A DNA stretch of 64,000 bases from CAWAND01 sp963807065 (GCA_963807065.1 CAWDZQ010000002.1:237894-301893), one strand, 5' to 3'; positions 28,974 through 38,866 are shown, counted from the first letter of the stretch. Notes: a model not told the origin generated them from the sequence alone. A program made the numbers and translations.

Positions 28974-29776
28974 GAGAGATCTCCTTCTTGAACTGGCTAG
29001 CTGCCGGAACGACTTATCATCTGCCCATCGGAACCTATTCCCGCGAACGAGCCGAAATCTCTGTCCATTAAGATCTCGAGCTGGCAGGCCAAGATACCTA
29101 GATGGGGGATAGATTGATCTTACATTGGGACGTGCCAGGCTACATCCATCGCACGGATAGGGTTGGTCTCCGCCATTTGGCCGATACCCAGTGATTCCCC
29201 GGAACAAGCACAAGGTAGGTATCCCGGGGCAGTTCTCGGGTTCACGAAAGCCGGACTTAATTATCGCCTAGCGGAGGTACTGATAATAGGAAGCGTAAGC
29301 CGCAAGTGTGGTGTCCATAGCATTGATGTGCACCGCGTGGCCAGGGTCATCACTAGATATCGTCAGACCGGGGGTCTCTTGGCAGGTTCATCCGCATGCA
29401 AGCCGCGAGCCAGAAACTTGAGCGCAATAAGATGGCCAGGGTGGACGGCATGGGACCCATCCTGGCTGCTGCTCGTGCCAGAAGAGAACAATGCGGCCGT
29501 GTGGCATCCAACCAGTCGTTAATCATCTAAGATGACCCTCCGCAACAAAGCGGATAGCCCGGGCATCGCAGGGGCACGACTCGTCACGCAAGACTTGAGT
29601 CATCAGGCCCCGATTACCCCTCTCGACCGAGCCAGTGCGTTTGGCTGGACACCGGCTCTGCGGTGTCCTTATGGGAAATGTCGCCCTATGGATCTTGAGT
29701 ATCGGTTGTCCAGCGATCCGTCTCAATACAAATCGATCAGGAGACAACTCACAGCTTGATGGGGTGAAATCGATAA
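28974..29776. other. Noncoding stretch before the IS256 element
   Basis: About 800 bp. Several short frames are open in both directions but none has coding-type composition or a ribosome-binding site. Nothing specific was identified. Confidence 0.45.
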
Positions 29777-29997
29777 TGTCTTGTTAAGTGGTGTAAATAC
29801 GAGCTTGTAAGAATAGCCATCGTGTGCTTCCTTTTTGCAGTCGAGCAAACCACAAGAGGAGCACAGCGATGGCCGATCCAACTATCACACTTCTGGAGTA
29901 CCTTGGCAAGGTTGGAATTGATCTCGACGGCGATTTTCTGCAAGAGGGCACGCGTTTGTTGGCTCAGTTGGCGGTTGAACTGGAGGCCGAGCAGGTG

Positions 29998-30019
29998 ACC
30001 CCATTCAGTAAATGGGGTG
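29998..30019. repeat. 22-bp palindromic insertion in the transposase gene
   Basis: ACCCCATT (29998-30005), CAGTA and AATGGGGT (30011-30018) form a perfect 8-bp hairpin. Removing 22 bp restores the family reading frame. GTG occurs on both sides of the insert, so its exact edges are ambiguous by a few bases. Confidence 0.8.
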
Positions 30020-30656
30020 ATCGGCGCTGGCCCGTACGAGCGATCGGATGGTCGCAAGACCTACCGCAACGGCCATCGTCAGCGAACCTGGGAGACCCGG
30101 GTGGGCGAGATCCCGCTGCAGATCCCAAAGCTGCGGGAGGGGACCTACTTCCCGAGTTTGTTGGAACCGCGACGGCGGTCCGAACAGGCTCTCCTGTCGG
30201 TGATCCAGACCGCCTATGTGCAGGGGGTGAGCACCCGCAAGGTCGATGATCTGCTCCGAGCGTTGGGGCTGACCGGCATCGACAAGAGCAGAGTTTCTCG
30301 CATTTGCAAAGAGCTTGACGGGGTGGTTGAGGCCTTCCGCAATCGGCCGCTGGAGGGCAGCTACCCCTACCTGTGGCTGGACGCCCTGTACTTGAAAGTG
30401 CGCCAGGATCACCGCATCGTCAACCAGGCCCTGGTGATCGCCATCGGCGTGCGGGAGACTGGCGATCGGGACATCCTGGGCTTTTCCCTGGGCGCCAGCG
30501 AGGAATATGCTTTCTGGTTGGACTTTCTGCGTTCTCTGAGCCGCCGGGGGCTCCAGGGGGTGCAGCTGGTGACGAGCGACGCGCACGAGGGGCTAAAGGC
30601 AGCTATCCAGCAGATCTTCACCGGAGCTACCTGGCAGCGGTGCAGAGTGCACTTTA

Positions 30657-30692
30657 CACTTGCACCGCACTGCGTGCGGCGCAGTGCAGGTG
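30657..30692. repeat. 36-bp in-frame palindromic insertion in the transposase gene
   Basis: The insert carries GCACTGCG (30667-30674) and CGCAGTGC (30680-30687) as hairpin arms. It is a multiple of three and adds 12 residues absent from other IS256 transposases as I know them. Confidence 0.7.
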
Positions 30693-31243
30693 TGAGGAAC
30701 GTCCTGGCTCACATCCCCAAAGGCAGCAAGGCGGTGGTGGCGGCGGCCCTGCGCACGATCTTCGCGCAGCCCGATCGAGAGGCGGCCGGCGCGCAGTTGG
30801 CCGAGGTCGTGAAAGCGGTGCGAGCTCGCTGGCCCAAAGCAGCTGACGTGGTGACCGAGGCCGAGAACGAAGTGCTGGCCTACATGAGCTTCCCGCAAGA
30901 GCATTGGACGCGGATCTACTCCACCAATCCCCTGGAGCGGCTCAACAAAGAGGTCAAGCGGCGAACCAATGTCGTGGGCATCTTCCCCGACGGCGCATCT
31001 GTGATCAGGCTCGTCGGTGCGGTGCTGATGGAGATCTCCGACGAGTGGCAGGTCGGTCGAAGGTACTTCAGCCAGGACTCCATGAAGAAGCTGCTGGAAC
31101 CGGAGACCTTGCTGGTCGCCGAGCCAGAACCGCTGCAATTGGCACCGGTGCACTGAACGTTGTTGTCGAACTGTTCTGACGGAGAAGATCGCGACTCATC
31201 AAAGACGAGGAAGCACACTGAAAGTACACCACTTGACAAGACA

Positions 31244-31691
31244 CAAGTCAAATTGGTCGAAAGAGGCCCCTAGAAGGTCCCATTTGCGACGCACATGTCA
31301 GTGGGGAATCTGGCCGTCGCCCGCCAGAATAGGTTCGTTGGCCGATGGCAAAGAAAGTGTTCCTGAGATGAAGATGAACATGTCGCTGCTTCTTCGATTC
31401 CTAGCGTGGAGAATGGGTATCAAAGCCGGTTAGATGGTTTGGGCTCTTTGGCAAACAGACTGGTCTGGGAAACGCCAGATGTCGCAAGACGATGGCCCCC
31501 TACCTCGGAATCATTATAATTAGAGAGGTGAGGCGTTCTGAGCGGCCCACGGGCCATGAGAAGTCTTGGAGAATCCTTCACCGCCATATGGCTGACGTGG
31601 CCCGCATGACGCATGTCCACCCTTTTTCACGCACTCCAGGGTGGAACCTTGGGCCACTCCGGTCCACTGTGCGAGGCATGAAGACACCCCC
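31244..31691. other. Noncoding stretch between the IS and the histidine kinase
   Basis: 448 bp with no convincing gene. The promoter of the two-component operon should lie near its right end. The repeated promoter module found downstream (33.9-46.8 kb) is not recognisable here. Confidence 0.45.
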
Positions 31692-33254
31692 ATGAAGCAT
31701 CAGCCAGATCGACCTTTGCCTGAAGGAAACAAGGGGGAGTATGCCAGCATATTTGATTCCGCGTTCGACGGGATGATCGTTGCAGACGTAGAGACCGGCG
31801 CCGTGGTCGAGGCCAATCCTGCAGCTTGCGCCATGCACGGCTACCCGCGCCCCGAATTCATCGGGCTCCTCCCAGAAGACTACATCCACCCCGACAGTCT
31901 GGTCCAATTCAAGAACAATGTCGAGGCCCATCATTACAGCGTCCTAGCTGACAGCCCCGTGCGCCACTTGCGCCGGGATGGTTCGACTTTCTACGCAGAA
32001 TGGCACGCGGCTCCATTCAACTATCAAAACCGCCCTTGCCTGCTCGGCGACGTCCGTGATGTCAGCCGACGCGTCGAGGCGGAACATCTTCTTCAGCGGC
32101 GGGAAAACACGCGCACCTACGAAAACGCCATCCTGCTTGAGATTTCTCAGACGCTGGCCTCCACATTGGAGCTTCAACCGGGCCTGATCCTTGACCAATT
32201 GGGCCTGCTTATCAGATACTCGCATGCGGGATTGTTCATGTTGGAAGATTCGGAACTGGTTGCAGTGGCTGTGGTGGGCCCAGAGCGCCTTGAGGGCTGG
32301 GGGACACTGCACATCCTGCTTCATGGCCAGGCGACATTGGATGCGCTTTTCGAGGGACGCAGCCCCATCCGCATTCCAGATATCTGGGGGTCTGAGCCCT
32401 CGGCTGTGTTGCTTCGCGAGCTTTTCGGAGATGATCCTGTCGGCATGTTGGAAGGCGTACAGTCCTGGATGTGGGTGCCACTGGCCATCAGGAATTGCCT
32501 GCTCGGCGGGATAGGTCTCGCGCACACTGAAAGCGATTACTTCACCCCGCACCTGGCTGGCTTGGCGATGACCATCGCCAACCAGGCTGCCGTGACCATG
32601 GCTAATGCTGAGCTGTATGAACGCGCCCAAAGCCTGGCCGCGCTCCAAGAACGTCAGCGGCTTGCACGCAACCTGCACGACGCCGTCAATCAGTCGCTCT
32701 TTTCTGCCGGGCTGATTGCCGAAGTCCTGCCGCGCCTATGGGAGAAAGATCAGGATGAAGCCCGCCGCACGCTTAAGGATCTGCGCCGCCTAACCCGTGG
32801 AGCACAAGCCGAGATGCGCGGCCTGCTGGCAGAGCTGCGCCCAAGCACGCTGACCGACACCGAGTTGGGAGACTTGCTGCGCCTTCTGGGGAACGCCTTC
32901 ACCGGGCGAACGAACACTCCGGTGTCGGTGACAATCAGCGGAGGCGGAAAGTTACCGACTGAGACGCATGTTGCTCTCTACCGCATCTGTCAGGAAGCCC
33001 TGAATAACATCGCCAAACACACCAGGGCAAGCAAGGTGGAAATAGAGGTGCGCCATGCGCCCGATGGGCTCGAGCTGCAGGTACGTGACAATGGCCGCGG
33101 GTTTGTCACGTCTGAACTTACCGCTTCGGGTCATTACGGCCTGAGCATGATGCGAGAGCGCGCCGAAGCAGCCGGCGGCAGCCTGACCATTGCCAGCCAA
33201 GTCGGTCAGGGCACTCTGGTAACCGTCCGATGGGGCGGTCAGGAGGACTCGTGA
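31692..33254 (+). CDS. Sensor histidine kinase: PAS, GAF and HisKA_3/HATPase (NarX/LiaS-like)
   Basis: 520 residues from ATG 31692. A PAS domain (about 17-130: IFDSAFDGMIVADVETG) is followed by a GAF-like domain (about 145-310), then the NarL-partner type dimerisation helix with phospho-acceptor H329 in ARNLHDAVNQSLFS. The ATPase domain has the N-box CQEALNNIAKHT and G-box VRDNGRGF. There is no transmembrane helix, so it senses a cytosolic signal. Its TGA stop overlaps the GTG start of the response regulator (GTGA at 33251-33254). A slightly longer in-frame start at 31641 is less likely. Confidence 0.93.
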   Translation: MKHQPDRPLPEGNKGEYASIFDSAFDGMIVADVETGAVVEANPAACAMHGYPRPEFIGLLPEDYIHPDSLVQFKNNVEAHHYSVLADSPVRHLRRDGSTFYAEWHAAPFNYQNRPCLLGDVRDVSRRVEAEHLLQRRENTRTYENAILLEISQTLASTLELQPGLILDQLGLLIRYSHAGLFMLEDSELVAVAVVGPERLEGWGTLHILLHGQATLDALFEGRSPIRIPDIWGSEPSAVLLRELFGDDPVGMLEGVQSWMWVPLAIRNCLLGGIGLAHTESDYFTPHLAGLAMTIANQAAVTMANAELYERAQSLAALQERQRLARNLHDAVNQSLFSAGLIAEVLPRLWEKDQDEARRTLKDLRRLTRGAQAEMRGLLAELRPSTLTDTELGDLLRLLGNAFTGRTNTPVSVTISGGGKLPTETHVALYRICQEALNNIAKHTRASKVEIEVRHAPDGLELQVRDNGRGFVTSELTASGHYGLSMMRERAEAAGGSLTIASQVGQGTLVTVRWGGQEDS

Positions 33255-33898
33255 GCGACGCCCCAACTCAGTCAATCCGCGTGATGTTGGTAGACGACCA
33301 CACCATGGTTCGCCGAGGGCTGACAACTTTCTTGAAGGTCTATGACGACCTGGAGTTGGCAGGCGAAGCCAGCAGCGGGGAGGCCGCCATCAGGCTCTGC
33401 CCTGAGATCCGTCCCGACGTCATCTTGATGGACCTGATGCTGCCGGACATGGATGGAGCGACGGCGACACGCGCCATCCGCCAGCAGTCACCCGAGGTAG
33501 AGGTTATCGCCCTGACCAGCTACAAAGAGCCGGAACTTATCAAGAGCGCTCTGGAAGCCGGCGCCATTGGCTATTTGCTCAAAGACGTCTCGGCGGAGGA
33601 GCTCGCGCATGCCATCCGGGCGGCGCATGCCGGGCGAGCCACACTGTCTGCCGAGGCCACCCAGGTCATCGTCCGCTCCGCGGGCCAGCCCCCTGAGCCC
33701 GGCTTCGATCTGACCGCCCGCGAGCGTGAGGTGCTGGTCCTGTTGGCCGAAGGTCTGACCAATGATCAGATTGCCGCAAGACTGACCGTCTCCCCCTCCA
33801 CCATCAAGTCCCATGTCAGCAATATTCTCACCAAACTCGGCGTCGCCAGCCGAACCGAAGCTGTGACCCTCGCCTTGCGCCAGGGCCTCGTCACCTAA
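33251..33898 (+). CDS. NarL/FixJ-family response regulator
   Basis: 215 residues from GTG 33251, chosen because of a perfect AGGAGG at 33241-33246 and the overlap with the kinase stop. The receiver domain has VDDHTMVRRG and phospho-acceptor D61 in LMDLMLPDMDG. The C-terminal LuxR-type helix-turn-helix is LTAREREVLVLLAEGL then STIKSHVSNILTKLGV. It is the cognate partner of the upstream kinase. The first copy of the repeated operator/promoter module begins 16 bp after its stop, which makes it an obvious candidate regulator of that module, but this is inference. Confidence 0.94.
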   Translation: MSDAPTQSIRVMLVDDHTMVRRGLTTFLKVYDDLELAGEASSGEAAIRLCPEIRPDVILMDLMLPDMDGATATRAIRQQSPEVEVIALTSYKEPELIKSALEAGAIGYLLKDVSAEELAHAIRAAHAGRATLSAEATQVIVRSAGQPPEPGFDLTAREREVLVLLAEGLTNDQIAARLTVSPSTIKSHVSNILTKLGVASRTEAVTLALRQGLVT

Positions 33899-33913
33899 CC
33901 CCCCACTCCAAAC

Positions 33914-33981
33914 TCCCCCAAACGGCGGAGGCGACAACTCCCCTGGCGGTGGATGTGCCTGGGGAATGCCTCCAATACAAT
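33914..33981 (+). promoter_or_regulatory. Repeated tandem-operator/promoter module, copy 1
   Basis: Contains TCCCCC-N4-GGCGGAG (33914-33930), a second half CTCCCC-N4-GGTGGATGTG ending at 33957, an 18-bp spacer and TACAAT at 33976-33981. It aligns without gaps to four other copies. It precedes the HD-GYP sensor gene by about 70 bp. Confidence 0.75.
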
Positions 33982-34052
33982 GAGATACTACTGTTTGTCT
34001 TTGTTCCTGGTGCCGGCCAGAAGAGGGAGGACAGAGAGAAGCTTGGGGGTTC

Positions 34053-36676
34053 ATGGCTACTTCCCAAAGAACACCTAGAAAACGCAAGATGCTCTCCACA
34101 AAGGATTCGGAGATTCGTTATCGCCGCCTCTTTGAATCGGCCCAGGATGGGATTTTGATCGTTAATGCCGAGACGGGGATGATCGATGACGTCAACCCGT
34201 TCTTGACAGAACTGCTGGGTTATTCGCGCAAAGAGTTCCTCCAAAAGAAGCTCTGGGAGGTTGGCGCATTCAGGGATATTCGGGCCAGTAGGGAAACGTT
34301 TGAGGAACTGCAAAGGACCGAGTACGTCCGCTATGACGGTCTGCCGCTCAGAGCGAAGGACGGCAAACTCATAGGTGTTGAGTTCGTCAGCAATGTCTAC
34401 ACAGCGGGCTCCAAACGCGTAATCCAATGCAACATCCGTGATGTTTCGGATCGCAAGCGGGCGGAAGAGCAGGTGCGCTACCAGTCCAGTCTTTTGGCGG
34501 ATATCAGCGATGCTGTTGTGGCCAGCGACGCTCAATACCGGCTAACGGTTTGGAACAAGGCAGCCGAGTCGCTCTATGGATGGAAGGCGGCGGAAGTCCT
34601 CGGGCGGAATGGCACGGAGCTGGTCGGCACCGAATGGCCCGAGGAGAGGGCCGAGGGCATGCGACGCAAGATTGCCGCGGGTGGGCGCTGGTCCGGGGAA
34701 GCAACTCAGCTTCGAAAAGATGGGACACGGATCTCCGTCGAGATCTCCAGCCGGGCGCTCCGAGATGACGCTGGAAAGATAACAGGTTACGTCAGCGTTA
34801 ATCGCGACATCAGCCAGCGCAAGCGTTCCGAACACACGCAGCGCCTGCAGGGTGAGGCTCTCAATGCGGCGGCCAACGCCATCATGATCACCGACACTAC
34901 CGGGGAGATTGAGTGGGTCAACCCGGCATTCACCACCCTCACCGGCTTCACCGCCAAAGAAGCCCTGGGCAAGAACCCGCGGGAATTGGTTCGGTCGGGC
35001 GAACAAGATCAAGCGTTTTACAAAGAGCTATGGGAAACCATCAGCGCGGGAAAATCTGGAGCGGTGAGTTACTCAATCGCCGCAAAGACGGAAGCCTCTA
35101 TTCAGAACACCAGACGATCACTCCGGTAAGACACGACGATGGAAGGATCATGCACTTCATCGCCATCAAAGCCGATGTTTCTGAGAGAAAGCGCGGCGAG
35201 GAGGCTCTACGGGACTCATACCTGATCACCGAAAGCATTATCAACGCTCTACCAGCCAAGATTTTCTGGAAGGACTTGAATCTCAACTACTTGGGCTCGA
35301 ACATTGAATTTGCCATCAACGCGGGATTTGCTGATCCGTCGGAAGTCATCGGGAAAGATGATTACCAGATGGCGTGGCGTGAGCAGGCGGAAATGTATCG
35401 CGCTGATGACCGCCAAGTCATTGCCAATGGTGTTCCCAAGCTTAATTACGAAGAGCCCCTCACGACCCCAGAGGGTGACAAGATCACCCTTCTTACGAGC
35501 AAGATGCCATTGCGGAACTCAAAGGATGAGATCATCGGCGTACTCGGGTCGTACATGGACGTCACCGAAGGAACAAAGGCGAGGGAGAAGATCCAACGCC
35601 AACTTGAACATCTCGGGGCCTTGAGGAGAATTGACCAAGCCATCTCATCCAACTTCGATTTGGACCTTTCCCTCTTAGAGATTCTAAGCCAAGTAACAAG
35701 AGAACTTGATGTTGATGCCGCGGACATCTTGCTGCTAGATCCCGTCTTGAACATTTTGGAATGCGCTGTCGACCTCGGCTTCCACACCGACAGCGCGCGC
35801 GGTCGGAAAGTCCTTTTGTCGGATAGCTACGCCGGCCGGGCAGCAATGGAGCACCAGCTTGTCCAGATTCCAGACCTCAATCAAGATCCCAACAATCCGC
35901 TCTTGGCAGAAACCTTCTCGGGAGAGGGCCTGGTTTGTTACTACGGGCTGCCACTGATAGCCAAAGGCAAGGTCCTGGGTGTGGTCGAGGTTTTCCATCG
36001 CAGCCCATTAGAGCCCGATCAGGAGTGGTTTGATTTCTTCAACTCGCTGGCCGGGCAGGCGGCGATTGCGATTGAAAACAGCAGGCTGTATCAGGGCATA
36101 GAACGCTCCAACCTGGAACTGAGTCTGGCCTACGATGACACGATTGAAGGCTGGTCACGCGCCCTCGATTTGCGCGACAAGGAAACCGAAGGGCATTCCC
36201 TGCGTGTAACAGAGATGACTTTGAAACTTGCACGTGACTGCAACTTGAACGACTCGGAAATGGCCAATTTGCGCTGGGGGGCCCTCCTCCACGACATCGG
36301 CAAGATGGGTGTTCCGGACGAGATTTTGCTCAAACCCGGTCCTTTGACAGATGATGAATGGGTGAAAATGAAGAAGCACCCAACTTTCGCCTACGAACTG
36401 CTCTATCCCATTCGTTACCTACGGCAAGCGTTGGATGTTCCCTACTGCCATCATGAAAAGTGGGATGGCAGCGGCTACCCTCGCGGGCTAAAGGGAAGCC
36501 AGATTCCTCTGGTGGCACGGATATTTGCCGTGGTGGATGTCTGGGATGCGCTGACTTCAGATCGCCCTTACCGCCCCGCATGGACTGCGGACAAGGCACG
36601 CCAGCACATCCTTGCTTTGTCAGGGACCGACTTTGATCCGGATGTGGTGGATGGGTTCATGCGAACTTTTGGCTGA
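34053..36676 (+). CDS. PAS-PAS-PAS-PAS-GAF-HD-GYP c-di-GMP phosphodiesterase sensor, frame broken at 35051-35054
   Basis: Two frames together encode one 874-residue protein. The first (from ATG 34053) covers three PAS domains (SEIRYRRLFESAQDGIL, then LADISDAVVASDAQYRL, then AANAIMITDTTGEIEWVNP). The second resumes at IWSGELLNRRKDGSLYSE and continues with another PAS, a GAF domain (about 530-680) and an HD-GYP domain: LRDKETEGHS, LLHDIGKMG and HHEKWDGSGYPRGL. Adding one A to the AAAA run at 35051-35054 restores a single frame. HD-GYP domains hydrolyse cyclic di-GMP. Module copy 1 lies upstream. The first PAS is about 70 percent identical by eye to that of the GGDEF protein that follows. Confidence 0.88.
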
Positions 36677-36686
36677 TGACAACGCA

Positions 36687-36754
36687 TCACCCAATCGGAT
36701 GATGCCATTGCTCCCCGGCCGACGAATGCAGCTTGGGGTTGTCATAGCCAAGAT
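36687..36754 (+). promoter_or_regulatory. Repeated tandem-operator/promoter module, degenerate copy 5
   Basis: CTCCCC at 36711-36716 and CGACGAATGC near 36720-36729 fall at exactly the module positions, but the first half (CACCCAATCGGATGAT) and the -10 (CAAGAT at 36749-36754) are diverged. It lies about 95 bp before the PAS-GGDEF gene, supporting it as a real though weaker member. Confidence 0.5.
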
Positions 36755-36850
36755 AGTGTGCTCTTTGTTGGGCACCTTCCAGGGACAGATCGTACCAACA
36801 TATTGAGGGGCGGTCAGCAATAATTCGTAATCTGAAACACACCCGTGAAA

Positions 36851-37783
36851 ATGGCAATCTTTCAGAGCATGAGTTCGGAGATTCGCTATCGCCGTCTCTT
36901 TGAGTCTGCACAAGATGGGATTTTGATCCTGGATGCCGAGACGGGGATGATTGAGGACGTCAACCCTTATCTGATCAATATGCTGGGCTATTCGCGCCAG
37001 GAATTTATCGAAAAGAGGCTCTGGGAAGTAGGCGCGTTCAAAGATGTCAAAGCCAACAAACGGGCTTTCCAGGCACTTCAGAAGAACGAATACATTCGCT
37101 ATGAGGATTTGCCGCTGAGAGCGAAAGATGGCCGCCTGATGCAAGTGGAGTTTGTCAGCAATGTGTACGTGGCCGGCAGCGAGCGTGTAATCCAGTGCAA
37201 CATCCGAGACGTCACTAAGCGCAGCCAGGCCAAGCACGCCTTGCTTGAAACCCAGGCCCTTCTGCGCAAGCAATCCGTGCGGGACCATTTGACCGGGCTG
37301 TTCAACCGGCGTTATCTGGATGAAACGCTGGATCGCGAGCTGCTTCGAGCCAAGCGTAATGGCGCCAGCGTTGGCATCATTCTCTTGGATGTGGACCGTT
37401 TCAAGCTATACAACGACGTTAGCGGGCACGCGGCTGGCGATGCGATCTTGCGTGAATTAGCTAATCTTATGCTTGCTAATGTCCGCGGGGAGGATATTCC
37501 CAGTCGATATGGCGGCGATGAATTCACGGTTGTTATGCCCGACGCGCCGCTTGAGGTAACCCGCCAACGCGCGGAACTTATAGGTCGCCGGGTAGCCAAG
37601 TTCAACATCCCATTCGACGGGCGAATACTGGAGCCCATCACACTCTCCATTGGCGTGGCGGCCTACCCAGACAACGGGTCAAACCGAGAGGAACTCTTGA
37701 AGGCCGCCGACATCGCTCTATATCGCGCCAAGCACTTAGGGCGCGGACGGGTGATGGTCGCAGGACAAGAGTCCTCAGACTAA
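36851..37783 (+). CDS. PAS-GGDEF diguanylate cyclase
   Basis: About 310 residues. The start is ATG 36851 or in-frame GTG 36845; neither has a strong ribosome-binding site. A PAS domain (SEIRYRRLFESAQDGILIL) is followed by a short helix and a GGDEF domain (DHLTGLFNRRYLDETL, LLDVDRFKLYND, SRYGGDEFTVVM). The active-site GGDEF is intact. RGED five residues before it matches the RxxD allosteric inhibition site, so the enzyme should be active and feedback-inhibited. It makes cyclic di-GMP, the opposite of the HD-GYP protein encoded just upstream, and the two share closely related PAS sensors. Module copy 5 lies in front. Confidence 0.92.
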   Translation: MAIFQSMSSEIRYRRLFESAQDGILILDAETGMIEDVNPYLINMLGYSRQEFIEKRLWEVGAFKDVKANKRAFQALQKNEYIRYEDLPLRAKDGRLMQVEFVSNVYVAGSERVIQCNIRDVTKRSQAKHALLETQALLRKQSVRDHLTGLFNRRYLDETLDRELLRAKRNGASVGIILLDVDRFKLYNDVSGHAAGDAILRELANLMLANVRGEDIPSRYGGDEFTVVMPDAPLEVTRQRAELIGRRVAKFNIPFDGRILEPITLSIGVAAYPDNGSNREELLKAADIALYRAKHLGRGRVMVAGQESSD

Positions 37784-37846
37784 AACACTCTTCAACAGTC
37801 CCCCAGCACCTGATCGCTGTTCATTCCCCCCATCAAGCCAGATTTC

Positions 37847-37914
37847 TCCCCCATGTGGGGGAGGCAATATCTCCCCCGTCGATGGATGTGCCCAGGGGCC
37901 TTCTGCCATACCCT
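37847..37914 (+). promoter_or_regulatory. Repeated tandem-operator/promoter module, copy 2
   Basis: CTCCCCC-ATGT-GGGGGAG (37846-37863) is a perfect palindrome. The second half is CTCCCC...CGATGGATGTG ending at 37890, followed by an 18-bp spacer and TACCCT at 37909-37914. The ATG of the receiver gene lies 7 nt after the -10, so the transcript may be leaderless. Confidence 0.72.
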
Positions 37915-37920
37915 TGTACT

Positions 37921-38292
37921 ATGACCCGAGTCTACTTGGCCGATGCCAAACCCGATGAGCGCTCTGCCCTACGGCTCTTGCTCCAGGATCTGGAGATGGA
38001 GTTGGCTGGGGAAGCCGATGATTGGCCAACCACCCTTGCACAGGCACCCGTCAATCACACGGACATGCTGCTGGTGGATTGGGATTTGCTTCCCATTTCG
38101 CCCGTTGCCGCGCTGGCAGAGCTCCGCAAGGCATGTCCGGCCGCTCTGGTCATCGTGCTCATCAGTCAAATGGATGCCCGTCAGCAAGCCGCCCTCTCCG
38201 CCGGTGCCGATGCGTTTATCAGCAAAGGTGAGACACCTGAGCGCGTGGCTGAATACTTAAGCACCTTCGCCTTAAACGGTGCGATGAATTGA
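37921..38292 (+). CDS. Stand-alone response-regulator receiver protein
   Basis: 123 residues from ATG 37921, where the receiver fold begins directly (TRVYLADAKPDERSALRLLL). The probable phospho-acceptor is the aspartate in MLLVDWDLLP. The conserved lysine is in AFISKGE. No output domain follows, so it may be a phosphate sink or work through protein contacts, or have a diverged regulatory function. The acidic pair at the N-terminus is reduced compared with classic receivers (LADAKPDE). Upstream is a promoter module whose predicted start site coincides with the ATG. A longer in-frame extension to 37855 would run through that module and is rejected. Confidence 0.82.
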   Translation: MTRVYLADAKPDERSALRLLLQDLEMELAGEADDWPTTLAQAPVNHTDMLLVDWDLLPISPVAALAELRKACPAALVIVLISQMDARQQAALSAGADAFISKGETPERVAEYLSTFALNGAMN

Positions 38293-38482
38293 TGACACCT
38301 GGCTGTTTGCTAGTTTCCGAAACACCGGCGCACCATTCTGCTGCCCCGAGCGCCGGCACAAACTGGGTCAGCTGCAAAGAAGAACCGGGGGTGCAAGAAA
38401 TGCACAAAGACGCGTAGGGATCGACAAGGCAACAAGTACTAAGAAGCCGTGGAACTCAACTAAGACACTTAGGAGACAAATC

Positions 38483-38737
38483 ATGAATATTCTCATTTAC
38501 CTCGTCGCTGCGGCGATCATCGGCTGGGTGGCTAGTGAAATCATGCACGATCGGTCGAGCCTGTTGATCAACATTGTGGTGGCCGTCGTGGGGGCGTTTC
38601 TGGCCGGGTATTTCCTCAGCCCGATCTTCCATGTCGGAACGATCAACGATGCCATCAATCTGCCCACTATGCTGGTGACGCTGCTGGGTGCCGTGATCGT
38701 GATCGCGATTGTCCACCTTCTCCGCCGCAGGGTGTAA
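38483..38737 (+). CDS. GlsB/YeaQ/YmgE-family small membrane protein
   Basis: 84 residues, preceded by AGGAG. Three hydrophobic helices with IIGWVASEIM, IVVAVVGAFLAGYFL and MLVTLLGAVIVIAIVHLL match the transglycosylase-associated family of small stress-induced membrane proteins. The role is not known mechanistically. It is the first of a rightward run of small membrane genes. Confidence 0.85.
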   Translation: MNILIYLVAAAIIGWVASEIMHDRSSLLINIVVAVVGAFLAGYFLSPIFHVGTINDAINLPTMLVTLLGAVIVIAIVHLLRRRV

Positions 38738-38866
38738 CCAGCCAACACCCGCCTGTTGTGGATCAGCGCTCGGGCAGGGGCTCGTCGCCGCCCCAGGCTG
38801 ATGCGCACGAGGATGAACCTCTCAAGTTTGTGAAAACCGTCACATATGATATTTGGAGAGATCGAA

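Larger units (their letters stand above)
29869..31156 (+). pseudogene. IS256-type transposase, disrupted by two short palindromic insertions
   Basis: The normal start is ATG 29869 with AGAGGAG upstream, giving ITLLEYLGKVGIDLDGDFLQ. At 29998-30019 a 22-bp insert shifts the frame; family sequence resumes at IGAGPYERSDGRKTYRNG. DDE residues are visible in LWLDALYLKV, LVTSDAHEGL and the glutamate before RIYSTNPLERLNKE. A second insert of 36 bp (30657-30692) adds 12 residues after RCRVHF, where homologues read directly into MRNVLAHIP. The first insert should abolish a full-length product unless a frameshift occurs. The remaining frame is otherwise intact to the stop at 31154-31156, so the damage looks recent. 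Confidence 0.85.
29777..31243 (+). mobile_element. IS256-family insertion sequence with visible terminal inverted repeats
   Basis: The left end TGTCTTGTTAAGTGGTGTA at 29777 and the reverse complement of the right end at 31225-31243 match over 19 bp with one mismatch (T/C). A second block (GTGTGCTTCCT) is also shared by both ends further inward. The element is 1467 bp and encodes one transposase. No target-site duplication could be recognised in the flanks, consistent with an old insertion or a rearranged flank. Confidence 0.85.

Noticed and set aside
29163..29522. 119-codon plus-strand frame
   Set aside because: Composition is not protein-like and there is no ribosome-binding site or recognisable domain.
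31600..31691. Further copy of the promoter module before the histidine kinase
   Set aside because: ACTCC and GGTGGA are present but spaced 4-5 bp too closely, and no -10 falls at 18 bp.
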